From positions 26,645-61,754 of the forward strand of contig RWJK01001981.1 in the NCBI GenBank assembly GCA_004335835.1: DNA of 35,110 nucleotides, in the 5' to 3' direction. Numbering within the stretch: position 1 is the stretch's first letter; each line of letters begins with the position of its first letter. Below, piece by piece: positions 15,752 to 27,252 of this stretch. The notes under the pieces are model-generated. The model worked only from the letters and a program-made list of their open reading frames with translations, was not told the origin of the DNA and ran no database searches. This DNA is from Scenedesmus sp. ARA3 (taxonomy: Eukaryota; Chlorophyta; Chlorophyceae; Sphaeropleales; Scenedesmaceae). Position numbers and translations under genes: made by a program.

Positions 15752-16988
15752 AGCCGTAGCAATCAAGAGCTGCCAGCTCTGCAGCACCACCAGCAGCAGC
15801 AAGGAATGTCAGCGCCAGGGAGCCTCAATGCAGCGCTGCAGGTGGCACGGCAGCAGCAGGCTGGCTGCGACAGCGGCTCTGCATTCTACAACATTGAGAC
15901 ATCCTCCATCTGCACAGTCAGCTCAACAGCGCATGGCAGCGCACAGGTGTCAGCAGACGGACAGCTGTTGACGGTACCGGGCGCATCGGCAGCTGCCATT
16001 GTCGCTCCTGTTGGTGCGGCTGGCCGTGCGCTTGTTGCAACAGCCATTTCAGAGCAGCAGGGAGAAGAGGATGCTGCTGGTGTTGATGTCAGCAACAAAG
16101 TTGAGGCAGCAGAGCCGACAGTGAGGCACCCGTCTGCTGTTCAAGGCGTGCCAGGCGCATGTGCCCTCTTCAGCGGATACAGTGTTGAGCAGCCACTACC
16201 GCAGGGTGCTGGCCCAGCAAGAACAGCAGCGGCCTTCTACAGCTCGTATGGTGGTGATCGGCCACTGCCGCAGAGTGCTGGCTTGGCAAGCACAACGCCT
16301 ACTTTCTTCAGCTGTCATGGGGGTGATCGGCTGCTACTGCATGGTGCTGGCTCGGCAAGCACCAGCAGCTGCCTTCTACAGCTCATATGGTGGAGATCAG
16401 CTGCTGTTGCAGGGTGCTGGCTCAGCAAACACAACAGCTGCCTTCTACCGCCCCAACGGCGTTGACCAGCCGCCACAGCAGGCAGCAGACCCAGCCGTGG
16501 CACCACCAGCATCATCAGCACCAGTAGAGGCGGCAGCATCCAAGCCAGCAGCAGTGACGGAGCTGACAGTGCCAGCGGCAGAAGTGGAAGAAGGCACTGC
16601 ACCCGCAGCAGCAGAAGACGAGAATGATGCCGGCGGGCCTGCTGCCGGTGCTGCACATGGTGCTGGTGAGTTGGTAGTTGACGCCCAGCTGGACCCCTTG
16701 CTGAAGTCTATGCTGCAAAAGGAGCAGCAGCAGCAGCAGCAGCAGGTGGAGGGTGAAGTTGTATTAGCAGGCGGCGTGCTGGACAGCTTGGGAGCAGCAG
16801 GCAGCTCGGCGGCAGTTGCCAGCGCAGCGGTGCAGCACCTGAGCCACCGAGCTGCGCCAGTGCACACTAGCGAGGTGTGGTGGCCTTCAACTGCTGTGCC
16901 ACAGGCAATGGCTGCCATAGCACTGATGGCGTTGTGCATTGCATGGGCGGTGCTGGCCCCAAGCATGACGTTTCTGACTGCGCCGTAA
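15752..16988 (+). pseudogene. Disrupted 3' continuation of the large modular gene, with C-terminal membrane segment
   Basis: The frame stays open past the TAG at 15749-15751 as far as 16465 and remains homologous to the first module (QVSADGQL, EEDAAG, NAALQVA). Near 16360, inside a 22-residue repeat, one extra base shifts the frame; reading then continues to a stop at 16986-16988. The last part carries VDAQLDPLLKSML, a Gln run and GVLDSLGAAGSS, matching the VPS9 tail, then a hydrophobic segment (AIALMALCIAWAVLA) that could be a membrane anchor. The nearest TGTAA signal (17037) lies after this segment, so it is probably transcribed with the upstream gene. It could be translated if the two lesions are assembly errors or are spliced out; I see no good splice sites for that. 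Confidence 0.65.
16195..16460 (+). repeat. 22-residue tandem repeat (AAAFYSSYGGDRPLPQGAG type)
   Basis: Four to five units of about 66 bases encode variants of AFYSSYGGD-x-L-L/P-Q-GAGxA. The third unit boundary carries the single-base insertion that breaks the frame. Confidence 0.75.
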
Positions 16989-17036
16989 GCATTCATTGTC
17001 AGACTAGCAGCTCAAGTGCCTGTTGAACGCAAGAGA

Positions 17037-17041
17037 TGTAA
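17037..17041 (+). promoter_or_regulatory. TGTAA polyadenylation signal of the large modular gene
   Basis: TGTAA 49 bases past the stop at 16988. Its position supports a transcript that includes the disrupted continuation. Confidence 0.5.
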
Positions 17042-17712
17042 AGACAAAAAACTCAATTTGGCCGTAGGGTCGATGGAGTTGCTACTAGTATCAGTATTTG
17101 TAGCATACTGTAGTGTCACCTCGTAGCATGGTGGTTTAAGAGACGAGGGTTGTGCAGAATTAATTTTGCACCTTTGTCTTCAGATCATTTAGGCTTCTGT
17201 GAGTAGGCCGGGGGTTTGCATGTACCGTACAGGAGGCTCCTGTAGCTCGCACTTCAGGGCCCCTCATGCATGCCATATGGCTGAGATCCCGCAGCGTCAC
17301 CATGTTACAACAATCCAGACTGATCACTTTGGCCATCAAAGTTTGACGGCTTGCCAGCAATACTACAGTTATTTCTAGCAAGCAGCGCTGCTGGGTATGC
17401 TGTGTGCATGTATGCCGGTAGGTCACGACTGGCAGTGTTGCCTGAACCATCAAATGAGGAGGTACGCGAACTTCTGCAGTCACAAGAGCTGCAGTGCCGA
17501 ATCGCACGTCTGCTTGCTGCCCAACCTCCCAGATGATGATTGATTGCCTTTTACAACTCACGCCAGGCATTACACAGACACGCCAGGCACTACACACACT
17601 TGCAGCAGTACTACCAATTGCAATCAGCCTCTTGCCCCTCTAGCCCCAGTCCACTCCGCCCAAACCCCATGGCCCAGCCACGGCCAGAGAAGAATCACAT
17701 ATGTACCGTAAG
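17042..17712. other. Intergenic region between convergent genes
   Basis: It separates the 3' ends of the large modular gene (+) and VPS9 (-). A short open plus-strand stretch at about 17351-17536, ending in a stop and encoding PEPSNEEVRELLQSQ, looks protein-like but has no ATG at its head; it could be an alternative last exon or chance. Confidence 0.4.
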
Positions 17713-17717
17713 TTACA
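17713..17717 (-). promoter_or_regulatory. TGTAA polyadenylation signal of VPS9
   Basis: TGTAA on the minus strand, 282 bases past the VPS9 stop. Confidence 0.45.
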
Positions 17718-17998
17718 TCTGTACGTGGAGACGCCCTTGTAAGAAGGTAATACATGCCCAATATGCAATGGGCGCAGCATATATATGCATATATATGTGA
17801 AAAACATGTGTTACTTTTGCTTGTATTAGCAGATTTGCTGGAACTTTTGTAAGTTCCTGCAACAGTTGCGATGATGTCACAACAGCACCGTGTAGGTACC
17901 AGTGAGCACAGCACTAGTAGCGCCCAGCCCGCAATAGCTGCTGGTGGCTGCACCAGCGCAAACATCCGCAGCTCACAATGCACACCCAGCTACGCAGC

Positions 17999-20494
17999 TC
18001 AGTCCAGTAGAGATGGTGCAGCCTGGGATGCACCACCTGCAGCTGCTGCTGGCGCTGGGACTGCAGATGCAGTCGTCACAAACTCACCAAACAAGTCCTC
18101 ATCGTTGCCAGCTGCTGCTGCTGCAGCAGCCTCTGCAGCGCCAGTGCCAGGAGGTGCTGCTGCCGCCGTGCTGCCTGCTGGCCCCAAGCTGTCCAGCAAG
18201 TCGCCTGCTGCTGCAGCATCACCAGCCACCTGCTGCTGCTGCTTCTGCTGCTGCTGCTGCCCCTCCAGCAGAGACTCCAGCAGGGCATCAACGGCTGACT
18301 CACCACCAGCACCTGCAGCAACTGCAGCAGGCACATCGGCAGCGTCTGCTGCTGCTGCTGCTGGTGGTGGTGGAGGTGTAGCGCCCTCTGCTGCTGGTAC
18401 TGCAGGCTCTAATGCTGCTGCAGCCTCAGGCATTGCAGCAGGCGCTGGCGGCTGCTCGCCTGTGGCCGTGTCTAGCGCTACAGCACTCGCTGCAGCTGCT
18501 GGCAGTGCAGCTGCCTGCTGCACGCCAGCTTCGTGTGCCTCTGCAGGAAGGGCTGCTGCTGCTTCATCTGCGCTTTGTGGCTGATGGTCAGTGCTGGGCC
18601 CAGGAGTAGGCTCCACGAGGCCAACAACTGCTGCTGGCTGGAATGCTGCAGCCTCTACTGCTGCTGCTGGTGGTGCTGCAGATGCTGCTGGTGGCTGTGC
18701 TGCAGCAGGCGCTGTGTCCTGTTGCTGCTGCCACTCCAGCTGCGCGGGCTGCGCAGCAGGTGCTGCAGGTTGAGACACAGGCTCTGCAAACTGAGCAGCC
18801 GCCGCAACAGATGCCTCAACAGCAGCAGGCTCCACGGCAGCTATGTGGACTGCAGCCGGCACAGCAGGTGGCTCGGCTGGCGGCGGTGGCGGTGGAGGCA
18901 GTGCTCCTGCTGCTGCTGCTGCTGCCGGCTGTGGTGGCATGGATGGTGCAACGGCTGCTGCTGGCACTGCCACCACTGGTGCTGGAGGCGGCACTGCTGC
19001 GGGTGGCGGCCCTGGCGGTGGCGGCGGCACCCACCCGCCAGCAGCAGCAGCAGCGACTCCATGTCCACCATGCTGCTGCTGCTGCTGTACATGCTGTGCA
19101 TGCTGCTCCAGTGCTGCTGTGAGCGCCTCATGCCGCAGCACCAGCTCCTTATAAGCAGCCAGCAGCCGTGCCACATCACCCAGGCTGAGGCTGTCCAGGC
19201 TGCTGCAGCTGAGGGGGTGGCGGCTGGCCAGGCCCCGAGTGGCAGCAGCAGCGCCGCGGGAGGCCAGCAGCGCAGCGCCTTGCGCTTCTAGTTCGGCGAC
19301 GCTAGGCAGCGGCGCAGGGACTAGCACGATGCGCTGCTGCTGTGGTGGTGGCAGTGCAGGTGGTTGGGGCGGTGGGATCGCCTGCTGCTGCTGAGCGTAG
19401 TATGGCTGCTGCGCCTGCTGGTACTGCCGCTGCTGATACTGTTGCTGTTGGTACTGCTGCTGCTGCTGCTGCTGGTACAGCGCTGGTGAGGCCGCCTGCT
19501 GCTGCTGAGCCTGCTGGTAGGGTTGCTGGTAGACCTGCTGAGGCTGCAACACCTGCGGCGGTTGGTAGGCCTGCCCCTGCTGTGGCTGCTGGTACTGCTG
19601 GGCTGCTGGCTGCTGCTGCTGCTGCTGCCAGCCAGGTGCGGAGTTGCCACTGGTGCTTGGCGCAGCTGGCGGCAGCGCCTGCATCTGCAGCTGCTGCTCG
19701 CCCTGCTGCTGCTGCCAGCCGGACGCTGGCTGCACAATGCCTGCTGCTGCCGCTGCTGCTGCCGCCTGTGCAGTGGATTTGGCCACTCCGTTGCGCGTGG
19801 AGTGCCTGGGCGAACGCGCTGCTGCTGCTGCTGCTGAGCCGTCTGCGCTGTTGCTGTTGCTGCTCTGCATCATTGCCAGCTGCTCGTCGCTCATGGCTCC
19901 TGCTGCCAGCATGTGTGCGATGAACTCGTCGGGGTGCACCTTGAGGCTGGTGGCGTCCATCATCTCAATGAAGGTGGCCGCAGAGCACTGCAGCAGCAGC
20001 AGCAGCAGCAGGGCGAAGCTATGACCTGTGCAGAAGTATGACGATGACGATGAGCAGGGTGAGTTCACAGGCACACACTGTGAATCCACCGCGCTGGCCG
20101 CCTGCCGCACCAGCTGTATGTGGTGCTGCTGTGTACTGTGGCTCACCAGCCGTGTGTAGCATGGTGCAATCTTGAATCCTTACAATGCCACAACACTGCC
20201 GCACATACTGCGCACTGCCACCCACCAGCTGAATGTGGTAGTACTGCCCCTCGTTGAACAGCTGCATACTATTTGACAAAGACCTCTCACAAAAGCCCGC
20301 AAAACAGCAGTTCCCCAAGGCATTGCGTGCCCCGCCGCTCACCAGCTGTATGTAGTAGTACTGCGCCTCGCTGACGAGGCGCGCGTGGTAGCGGTAGCGC
20401 TCGATGTAGGCCAGGTTGCTGGCCAGGCAGGTGGGGCGCGACCGTATGACCGCCAGGATGAGCAGCGGCGTGAAGTCGTCAGCGCCTGCACGCC

Positions 20495-20530
<36 letters not shown>

Positions 20531-21766
20531 GCGGCGGAGTGGTTCAAAGTTGAAGCGATGTGGTGCACTGCTGCTAAGCCAGTGACACATGATGAAGGCA
20601 GCGGCAGCATAGTGGAATTGCAACTGCTGCAGCTCGCAAGGCAGCACACAGAATGCAGCAAGCCACAGCACGCGCTGCAAGGCCTGGGTGTATGGGCAGC
20701 TGCAGGTACGGCTGTGCTTTCAACAGTGGCAAGGCAGCTGTAGCGCCACAGCACACATGCGGTTGCAAGGCTGTTCGTTGTGACACATTGGCCTCACTAT
20801 CAAGGGCAGGCGAGCCGTGGATCTGATGCAGCAGCATCCTGCAGCGTAACTCACCGATGCCGTCTGCCGTGCTGCGTGAGGTGAGCAGGTTGTTGAGCAT
20901 GCGGCAGCAGTTGAGGATGCACACCAGCTTGTCACGAGGAGCCTGGCAGCAGCGGCAGCAGCAAGCAGGGCAGCAGCACGGTGTCAGCCACTGCTAGGTT
21001 GAACTATGTTATGCAGGGCGGTTACAAAGCATCTGCGCTGACAGGCACAGCAAGCCTTCTACTCGTTTTCTGCAATGATAAAAAAACTGCATGCGCACTT
21101 GACACCTGGTACGCCACTCCCTCCTACTTCGCCAGCCCGTCCCTCACCACCCCGCCCCACCTTGAAGTTGTTCATCCTGTTGAGCTCCGCAGCAGCGCGT
21201 GCCAGGCAGCCCTCATCCACAATGCCATCAGGCACCTCCAGGTGCTGCGGCTGCACAAACCCTAGCCCCGTGCAGCGCACCGCCAGCAGCTCATCGCGCT
21301 CCACGTCATCGGGGGCCGCCCTGAAGGTGCGCTCATGCAGCTTGGTCATCAAGTACTTCTCCATGGCCTGCGGGCATCAGTTGAAGAAGCACATTTCTGC
21401 TAGCCTGCCTGCATGTCGTGATGTGTATTCTGTCTGTGTGGCCATGGTATACTGTTCTCCATGGCGTGCAGGGCACTGCTTCAATGGCAGTGCAGTGCAA
21501 TGTAGGCAACCATGCCCTCTGTTTGGTTTCCATCTCAGCAGCAGCCACTGCTGCTGCTGCTGTTGCTGTCGGGTACGACACACAGCAATCATGACACACA
21601 TGTCGTGCTGCCTGTGGGGTTGCACTTGGGCCACGCATATGTTGCTGCTGCCACCGGGCGCACCTCTGTTGCTGCGTCCAGCTCAGCCGGGCTGCTGGCC
21701 GCGAACATCGGATGCTTGGCCATGGCCGTCTCCATCTGCTGCAAAAAGCCCTGTGGGGTGAGCAGC

Positions 21767-21816
<50 letters not shown>

Positions 21817-22437
21817 ACAACAGCAGCAGCAGGCACGTGCGTGTGTCACTGCCTGGGCCTGCCAATGTTGTGCAGGGTGTTTAGAGCTGTGCTGTACAGC
21901 GGGGCAGTTTCGATTACAGCAGGCATCATGATGTACAGCTGGCATCGAGTCACAATTATGTAAACTTCCAAAGCAAGGGTCAACATGCACGCATTTGCAT
22001 TCTGCTGCTGCAGCTGTTGCCGCTGTCCTCAACTGGTGCTGCTGCTGTGCTCAGCTGCTGCTGCAGGCGGTTGCACGCACCTGCACTGCCTGGCTGTCAG
22101 CCTCCGCATTTGGTGTGCGGTGCTTGAAATCCTTCATGAAACTGCAGCAGCAGTACCAACGGTCACAGCAGCAGCAGGGGGTTCCATACTTTCAATGCAC
22201 AGTGCAACAGCAGCAGAACTGAACTGGGATTGTGTGGGTGGGATGGAGAGAGACTCCCAGCAGCTGCCCCCGGATGCGCTGCCGGCTTCAACTGCTGTGC
22301 TTGAACACTCTGGCGCTTTGAACTCACGTGTTGATGGCTCGCACCAAGTCCTTCGCTTGGTCCATGTTCATGACTTCAATGAACTGGTTGAAAGCCAAAG
22401 GCACAGCCGCGTTCTGTGCCGCATCCGTGTCAGCCAT
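17999..22437 (-). CDS. VPS9A: VPS9-domain Rab5 guanine-nucleotide exchange factor with long Gln/Ala/Pro tail (7 exons)
   Basis: Exons 22437-22328, 22141-22081, 21750-21664, 21367-21161, 20942-20855, 20485-20343 and 19987-17999 join in phase to give 894 residues. VPS9 proteins load GTP onto Rab5-type GTPases at endosomes. The order matches plant VPS9a: helical bundle (1-90, AVQGFLQQMETAMAKHPMF), MEKYLMTKL, APRDKLVCILNCCRMLNNLL, GADDFTPLLILAV with the catalytic Asp, SEAQYYYIQL with the expected catalytic Tyr, then CSAATFIEMMDATSL. Plant VPS9a is only ~470 residues. Here the tail after ~260 is over 600 residues: polyQ/YQQ, a short helical stretch (SLDSLSLGDVARLLAAYKEL), poly-Pro and poly-Ala, and near the end LLDSLG and DLFGEF, which resemble short endocytic adaptor-binding motifs. 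Intron 6 holds tandem copies of the exon-6 end. Pieces of the tail recur in the convergent neighbour. Confidence 0.93.
20106..20270 (-). repeat. Tandem copies of VPS9 exon-6 3' end plus donor in intron 6
   Basis: The true exon end EAQYYYIQL|GTGAGC (donor GT at 20342-20341) is repeated as EGQYYHIQL|GTGGGT near 20222-20255 and as a more decayed QQHHIQL|GTGCGG near 20106-20143. A partial CAGGCTG-like donor copy with GTGAGC also lies near 20141-20165. Spacing is about 119, 80 and 35 bases. The repeated segment is the one carrying the catalytic Tyr. Confidence 0.85.
20496..20529 (-). repeat. (CTG)n microsatellite before VPS9 exon 6
   Basis: On the minus strand this is a CTG tract a few bases upstream of the exon-6 acceptor (20488-20486). 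Confidence 0.8.
21768..21833 (-). repeat. (CTG)n microsatellite before VPS9 exon 3
   Basis: A long CTG/TTG tract on the minus strand lies upstream of the exon-3 acceptor (21753-21751). It is the longest trinucleotide tract in the window. Confidence 0.85.
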
Positions 22438-22840
22438 GGCTTATTCGGTTCGATCTCAAACATGCACAGGTCAAACGTCGGCAGACGCCCGGGCTACTGC
22501 CTGTGCGCTCTGATCATGGGACTGTGGGAACAGCAGCAGGAAACTCCCACGGCGTGAGACACAGCCAGCAAGAAGCAGAGCTTGGTGTTCACTTTAGATT
22601 CCTGCTGCTTGCGATCGAGGCACGTGCTGGGTGCTTAGGGCTCAAGGCTGGACGGGTGTGTTACCTCGGCTTGAATTTCTGTTTGCGTCAGGCGATCCAT
22701 GTGCATCCTTGCTGCTGCGAATTTTGTATAGTTCCTTGGCTTTACATGCAATAAACAAAATCTACAGCAGTTCCTGCCAGTCAGATGCATAACACCAACC
22801 ACCTGGCGCGCCCTCACAAAGCAATCAGCAATCGTCGCAA
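22438..22840. promoter_or_regulatory. Shared upstream region of divergent VPS9 and coiled-coil genes
   Basis: These 403 bases lie between the two ATGs and should hold both promoters. No TATA box or other motif stands out. Confidence 0.45.
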
Positions 22841-23567
22841 ATGTTTGCAGCAGTAGGTGTAGCAGGCCTTTACCTGCTTCAAGCGGCCGGTGGAGGGCGC
22901 CTGACGGAGTTTGGCCGCGGCAGTCAGCACACCCAGGAGCAGCAGGCGCACCAGCCACAGCAGCAACACAAGCAGACAACAGATGCCCTGCCCAGCTCTC
23001 CTGCAAAGCTCAGGCCACAGCAGTTGCCTCAGGCACGTATCAGGCATGGATCAGTTGTGTTCTTCCAGGACAAGCGCGGCCAGACAGCAGTGGTGCAGCC
23101 ATGCGGCACAGGCCGCAGCACCTGGCAGATGGCAGTGACGTGCGCTGCCAGCGGCAGTAGCAGCATGCTGAAAGGTTAGTGTAGAGGGGATATGTGCATC
23201 GCTGATGTTTGGCCGGCATGCACACAGAGCATTGTAGCTGACAGTAACGGTGCATTGTTGCGTCCAGTGGCAGCAGTTGTGGCGGAGCAAGCGAGCAAGT
23301 GGATAACAGCACAGCGCGAAAGTTGCATTGCTGCAGAACATCTGTGTCTCTGCATGTCAGCCAGCAGCAGCGGCATCTGGTGTCAGGTGCGTGCTCACTA
23401 CCGCCCACAACGCAATGCAATTGAAGGGGGTACCCTTGCACTGCTTGCCTGCGCATCCTGCTGACTCCTGCGATGCCATACTCTGCTGTGCTGCTGCAGG
23501 CGAGGCTGAGCTGTGCTATGTGCCAGCAGAGGCGCTGTTCTTGGCAGTGCAGGTCGAAAATGACAGC

Positions 23568-23601
<34 letters not shown>

Positions 23602-26434
23602 TGTTTGCTCTCAGGAGCCTGGGGTGAGCGGAGCATACTGCGCAGGGCCTCAGTGTGCACTGCAATTGCTTGCTGCGCCTGCAGCTGCATGTTGGGGCTC
23701 GCACGCCGCTGATGCCGCCTTTGGTGCTGACGTGTACCACCGCAGCTGCACTTGGCCCATGCAGTCAATTACATTCGCTCCTTTAGCTGAGCATGTCATG
23801 CAACTAGGCCACGCTAACTGCTGCAGCAGGTTTCCTTGTGCGCTATGTAATGCTGCTACTGCTGTGCCTTGCTGCAGCGCTGAGGGGCGCTACCTGGCTG
23901 CCAGCCGCGACCTCTCCCAGCCGCCAGTGCTGGAGGCGCAGCGAGTGACACCGGCAGGGCAGTGGCGGCTGACGCCAGGCGGCCTTGTCAACGTGCAGCA
24001 CAGCCACAAGGTGCGGCATGGGCGCTCCACATCTGAGGGCAGCAGAGTGCTCGCAGTGGAGTCACTTGTGACCTCAATGGCTTACAAGAGATGGTCTCAC
24101 AACAACCTTGCAGCTGCGACACCCACGAACATGCACAGCATTCCGGCAGCTCATGGTGCTATAGCAGTGGCCGCTGTGTGCTGTGCAGGCAAGGGTGTGT
24201 CGGGCATGTGGCGCCAGCTGGGGGCTTCCCAAGGGCTCACTTGAGTGCCGAATGCCTTGGCCACACACTGGACTCACCAGTTGTGGTTGTGGGTGCAAGC
24301 ATACGTGCAGTACATTCCTGCAGCTCGCTGATGCCGCAGCAGTGGCTGCGGTGCGCTGTGCGGCACTTGGCTGGTTGGACCTGGTGCGGCTGTTGTGGTG
24401 TGTGTGTGTCATATGCTTCTTCAGCAAGTGTCCTGTGCATGCTTGCACCTGAAGCTGCTGCTGCTGCTGCTGCTGCTGTCTTTGCCGCAGAAGCTGGGCT
24501 ACAGCGTGCATGAGGCCAAGGCGGTGCCGCTGGAGGGGGCGGGCTCGCTGGCAGGGCTGGAGCGGGTCTGTGAGGGCCAGACGGCCCGGCAGCAGGCGCA
24601 GGTGCGTGGCCTGCTGGCAGCCGGCCGCCTGGCGGTGCAAGCATATGTTTGTCAAGCCTGGCTGCTCAAGCCAGACCACAATAGATCCAGCCATTGCAGA
24701 GCACATGTGGGGCGCATGGCCGGTGCTAGGCCTGCAACTGTTGTTGAGATTTCAGAGCAAACAGCCAGGTCCTTCCGTGCTGGCTGTGCTGCGCTGTGCC
24801 TGCAGGCGTCTGCCAACGAGGCTGCCTGCAAGCAGCTGGAGCGCACGCTGCAGGACATCACCGGCAAGCTGGTGGCAGACAGGCAGGAGCACGCAGACAA
24901 GGTGCGGTGGCCCTGTGGTAGAGACGAGTGTGCTATATGCTGTGCAGCAGAGTGGTGGCAGTCAGGCGGGAGCACGCCGATGAAGTGCGGGAGGCCTGCC
25001 GGCAGCAGTGATGTTTGGTGTGTGCTGTGCAGCATGGCGGTGGGCGGCAGGCAGCTGCATGCAGACACGCTGGGGTGTGTGCAATGAGGCCTCTGCCGCC
25101 AGTAAAGGGAGACCGCGCTGATTAGTGTGTGGTACTGTTCTGTGGCCATAGGGCGTGCCCAGCAGGGCCACACACAGCAGCTGCATGGTGCGTTGGAGAA
25201 CCTCACAAGACATGCAAAGGCAGCCTATCATGCTGAAAAAAAGACAGTGTACGGCTCATGTACAGCTCATGCCATGGAGGTTGATGGCGTGTGGTTTGGC
25301 GTGCTGAAACTGTGTGTGCTGCTGTCGCTGCCGCAGGTGGAGCATCTTACAGAGCAGTTGTGTGTCTGGAAGGATCGTGCTCGGCGTCTGGATGCGGAGC
25401 TGCGGCAGCAGCAGCAGGCGCAGCAGCAGGCCAGCCAGCAGCTGCAGGAGCTGCAGGCGCAGCACCAGGTGGCCTTCAGCACTGCACTAGCAGCAATACC
25501 AGGCACTGCTTGGCTGAGTGCAAAAATCATATCTCATGGTTGGCCTGCTGTCACTGAGATGGGGTGAAGATGACTATCCTTCTCTCCATCAGCATGTGTC
25601 TATGCATCCGGCTGTCATTTGCGGGCGGTGTCGCTCCATGTGTCAGGTTATGTATGTTGGCGCTCCTCACTCTGCCTGCTTCAGCTTGCCATTTGCATGA
25701 ACACCAATGTGCTCCCTGCTGGCCTCCACATGCTGCTGCTGCTGCTGCTGCTGCTGCTTCTGCTGCTGCAGCGCGATGAGTCTGAGCTGGGGTCGGCCTA
25801 CCAGGAGGTGGCAGCACTGCAGCAGCAGCTGGCGGAGCAGCAGCAGCAGGCGATGCAGCAGCGCCAGGCGATGCAGGACGCGCTGGCCAGGTGAGCGTGA
25901 CTGGCTGCAGGGGTTTCAGCCGCCTGCGGCAGCACTACTATCGGCTGTGGCAGTGATGCATCCTCAGCAGCATTTGAGTTTGGCTGCCGTGGCTGCCTTG
26001 GATGCTGTGTGCAGCATGCAGGGCACCAACAGGAACTGCACGGCCCACGTCCCCAGCGTGACAAGCCACATGGTAAACACTGCCATGACCTTTGAGTGGG
26101 TTTGTGATGCTGCCCTTTTACCACTGCTGCCGCCTGTCACTACTGCTGCTACTGCCAGGGAGCTTGCTGCGCGTGATGCGGAGCTGGCAGAGGCGGCCGC
26201 TGCGCAGCAGCAGCGGTTGGAGCAGCAGGCGCTGCGGCACGCCAAGGAGAGCCGGCAGTGGGTGAGGGACATGGGGCTGGCGCCGGGGACTCTTCAGATG
26301 TGTGCAGGGGGCTGTGTTTGCATGTTACTCAACGGGCTAGCTTGCTTTGCAAACGCACTTGCTGCTGCGCATATGTGTGGCCAGCCGACTTGACAGCCAT
26401 CATGCGTTGGCTTCATTGCCGTGCTGCCCACTCT

Positions 26435-26471
<37 letters not shown>

Positions 26472-27200
26472 CTGAGGTGCGCAGCCGGCTGGAGCGCCAC
26501 CTTCACGGCAAGGACGACGACATCGCGGCGCTGAGCGGGCAGGTCACGCGCCTGGACCACGCGCTCAAGGTGGGTGGCGGGAATTGAGCTGTTGAGGTCC
26601 AGCTGGCTGGCTGTGCTGCAACCCGAAGTGAACAAGCGTGCCTGCTGCCTGATACTGCCATGCTGCCTGGTGAAGACCGCACAGCCTGCAGCTGTGGCAG
26701 TGGATCATTGACTCAACACGGCATGTGCGGTCGCTGATGTTGCTGTGCCTGCCGCCTGGGCTCCTGTGTGCCTGCAGCAAGTGCAGCGGCTGATGGGTGG
26801 CAACAGCAGGCGGCAGCAGCTGGACCGCGCCTCGCTGGACGCGGTGTCCATCCAGCAGCTGCAAGCGGCAGTGGCACAGTTTGCGCAGGGCGAGGTGATG
26901 CTGCCGCCGCCCTCGCCCGGCTACAGGTGGGTTGGTGCTGCTGGTCTACACGCTGCAGTAGCTGTAGTACGAAATTGAGGTGGCTGTGCTGTGCAGATAA
27001 TATAGATTCATTGCCGCTCTTGATGCTGTGTCTTGGTCTTGGCTCGGTCGATTGTTATGGCAGTCGGGGGCAGAAGGCTGCGCTGAATGTTTGCGCTGAT
27101 GTCACTGGTTCAATTCAAGTGCAATGGCTTGAGGTGCAGCTAATGAGCAAGGTGGTGCTCGCTATTCATCATGTGTGTGCTGCCAGCTGGCTCGCAGCCG

Positions 27201-27252
<52 letters not shown>

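Noticed and set aside
17160..17597. 145-codon minus-strand ORF between the convergent genes
   Set aside because: No recognisable motif or splice context, and it overlaps the probable transcript ends; likely chance.
17871..19291. Long plus-strand Ala/Ser/Gln and Leu-rich ORFs
   Set aside because: They are antisense shadows of the VPS9 tail, produced by CTG/CAG repeats being open in several frames.
27201..27252. Possible functional element in the TGGC tract
   Set aside because: A perfect simple repeat inside an intron, best explained as an ordinary microsatellite.
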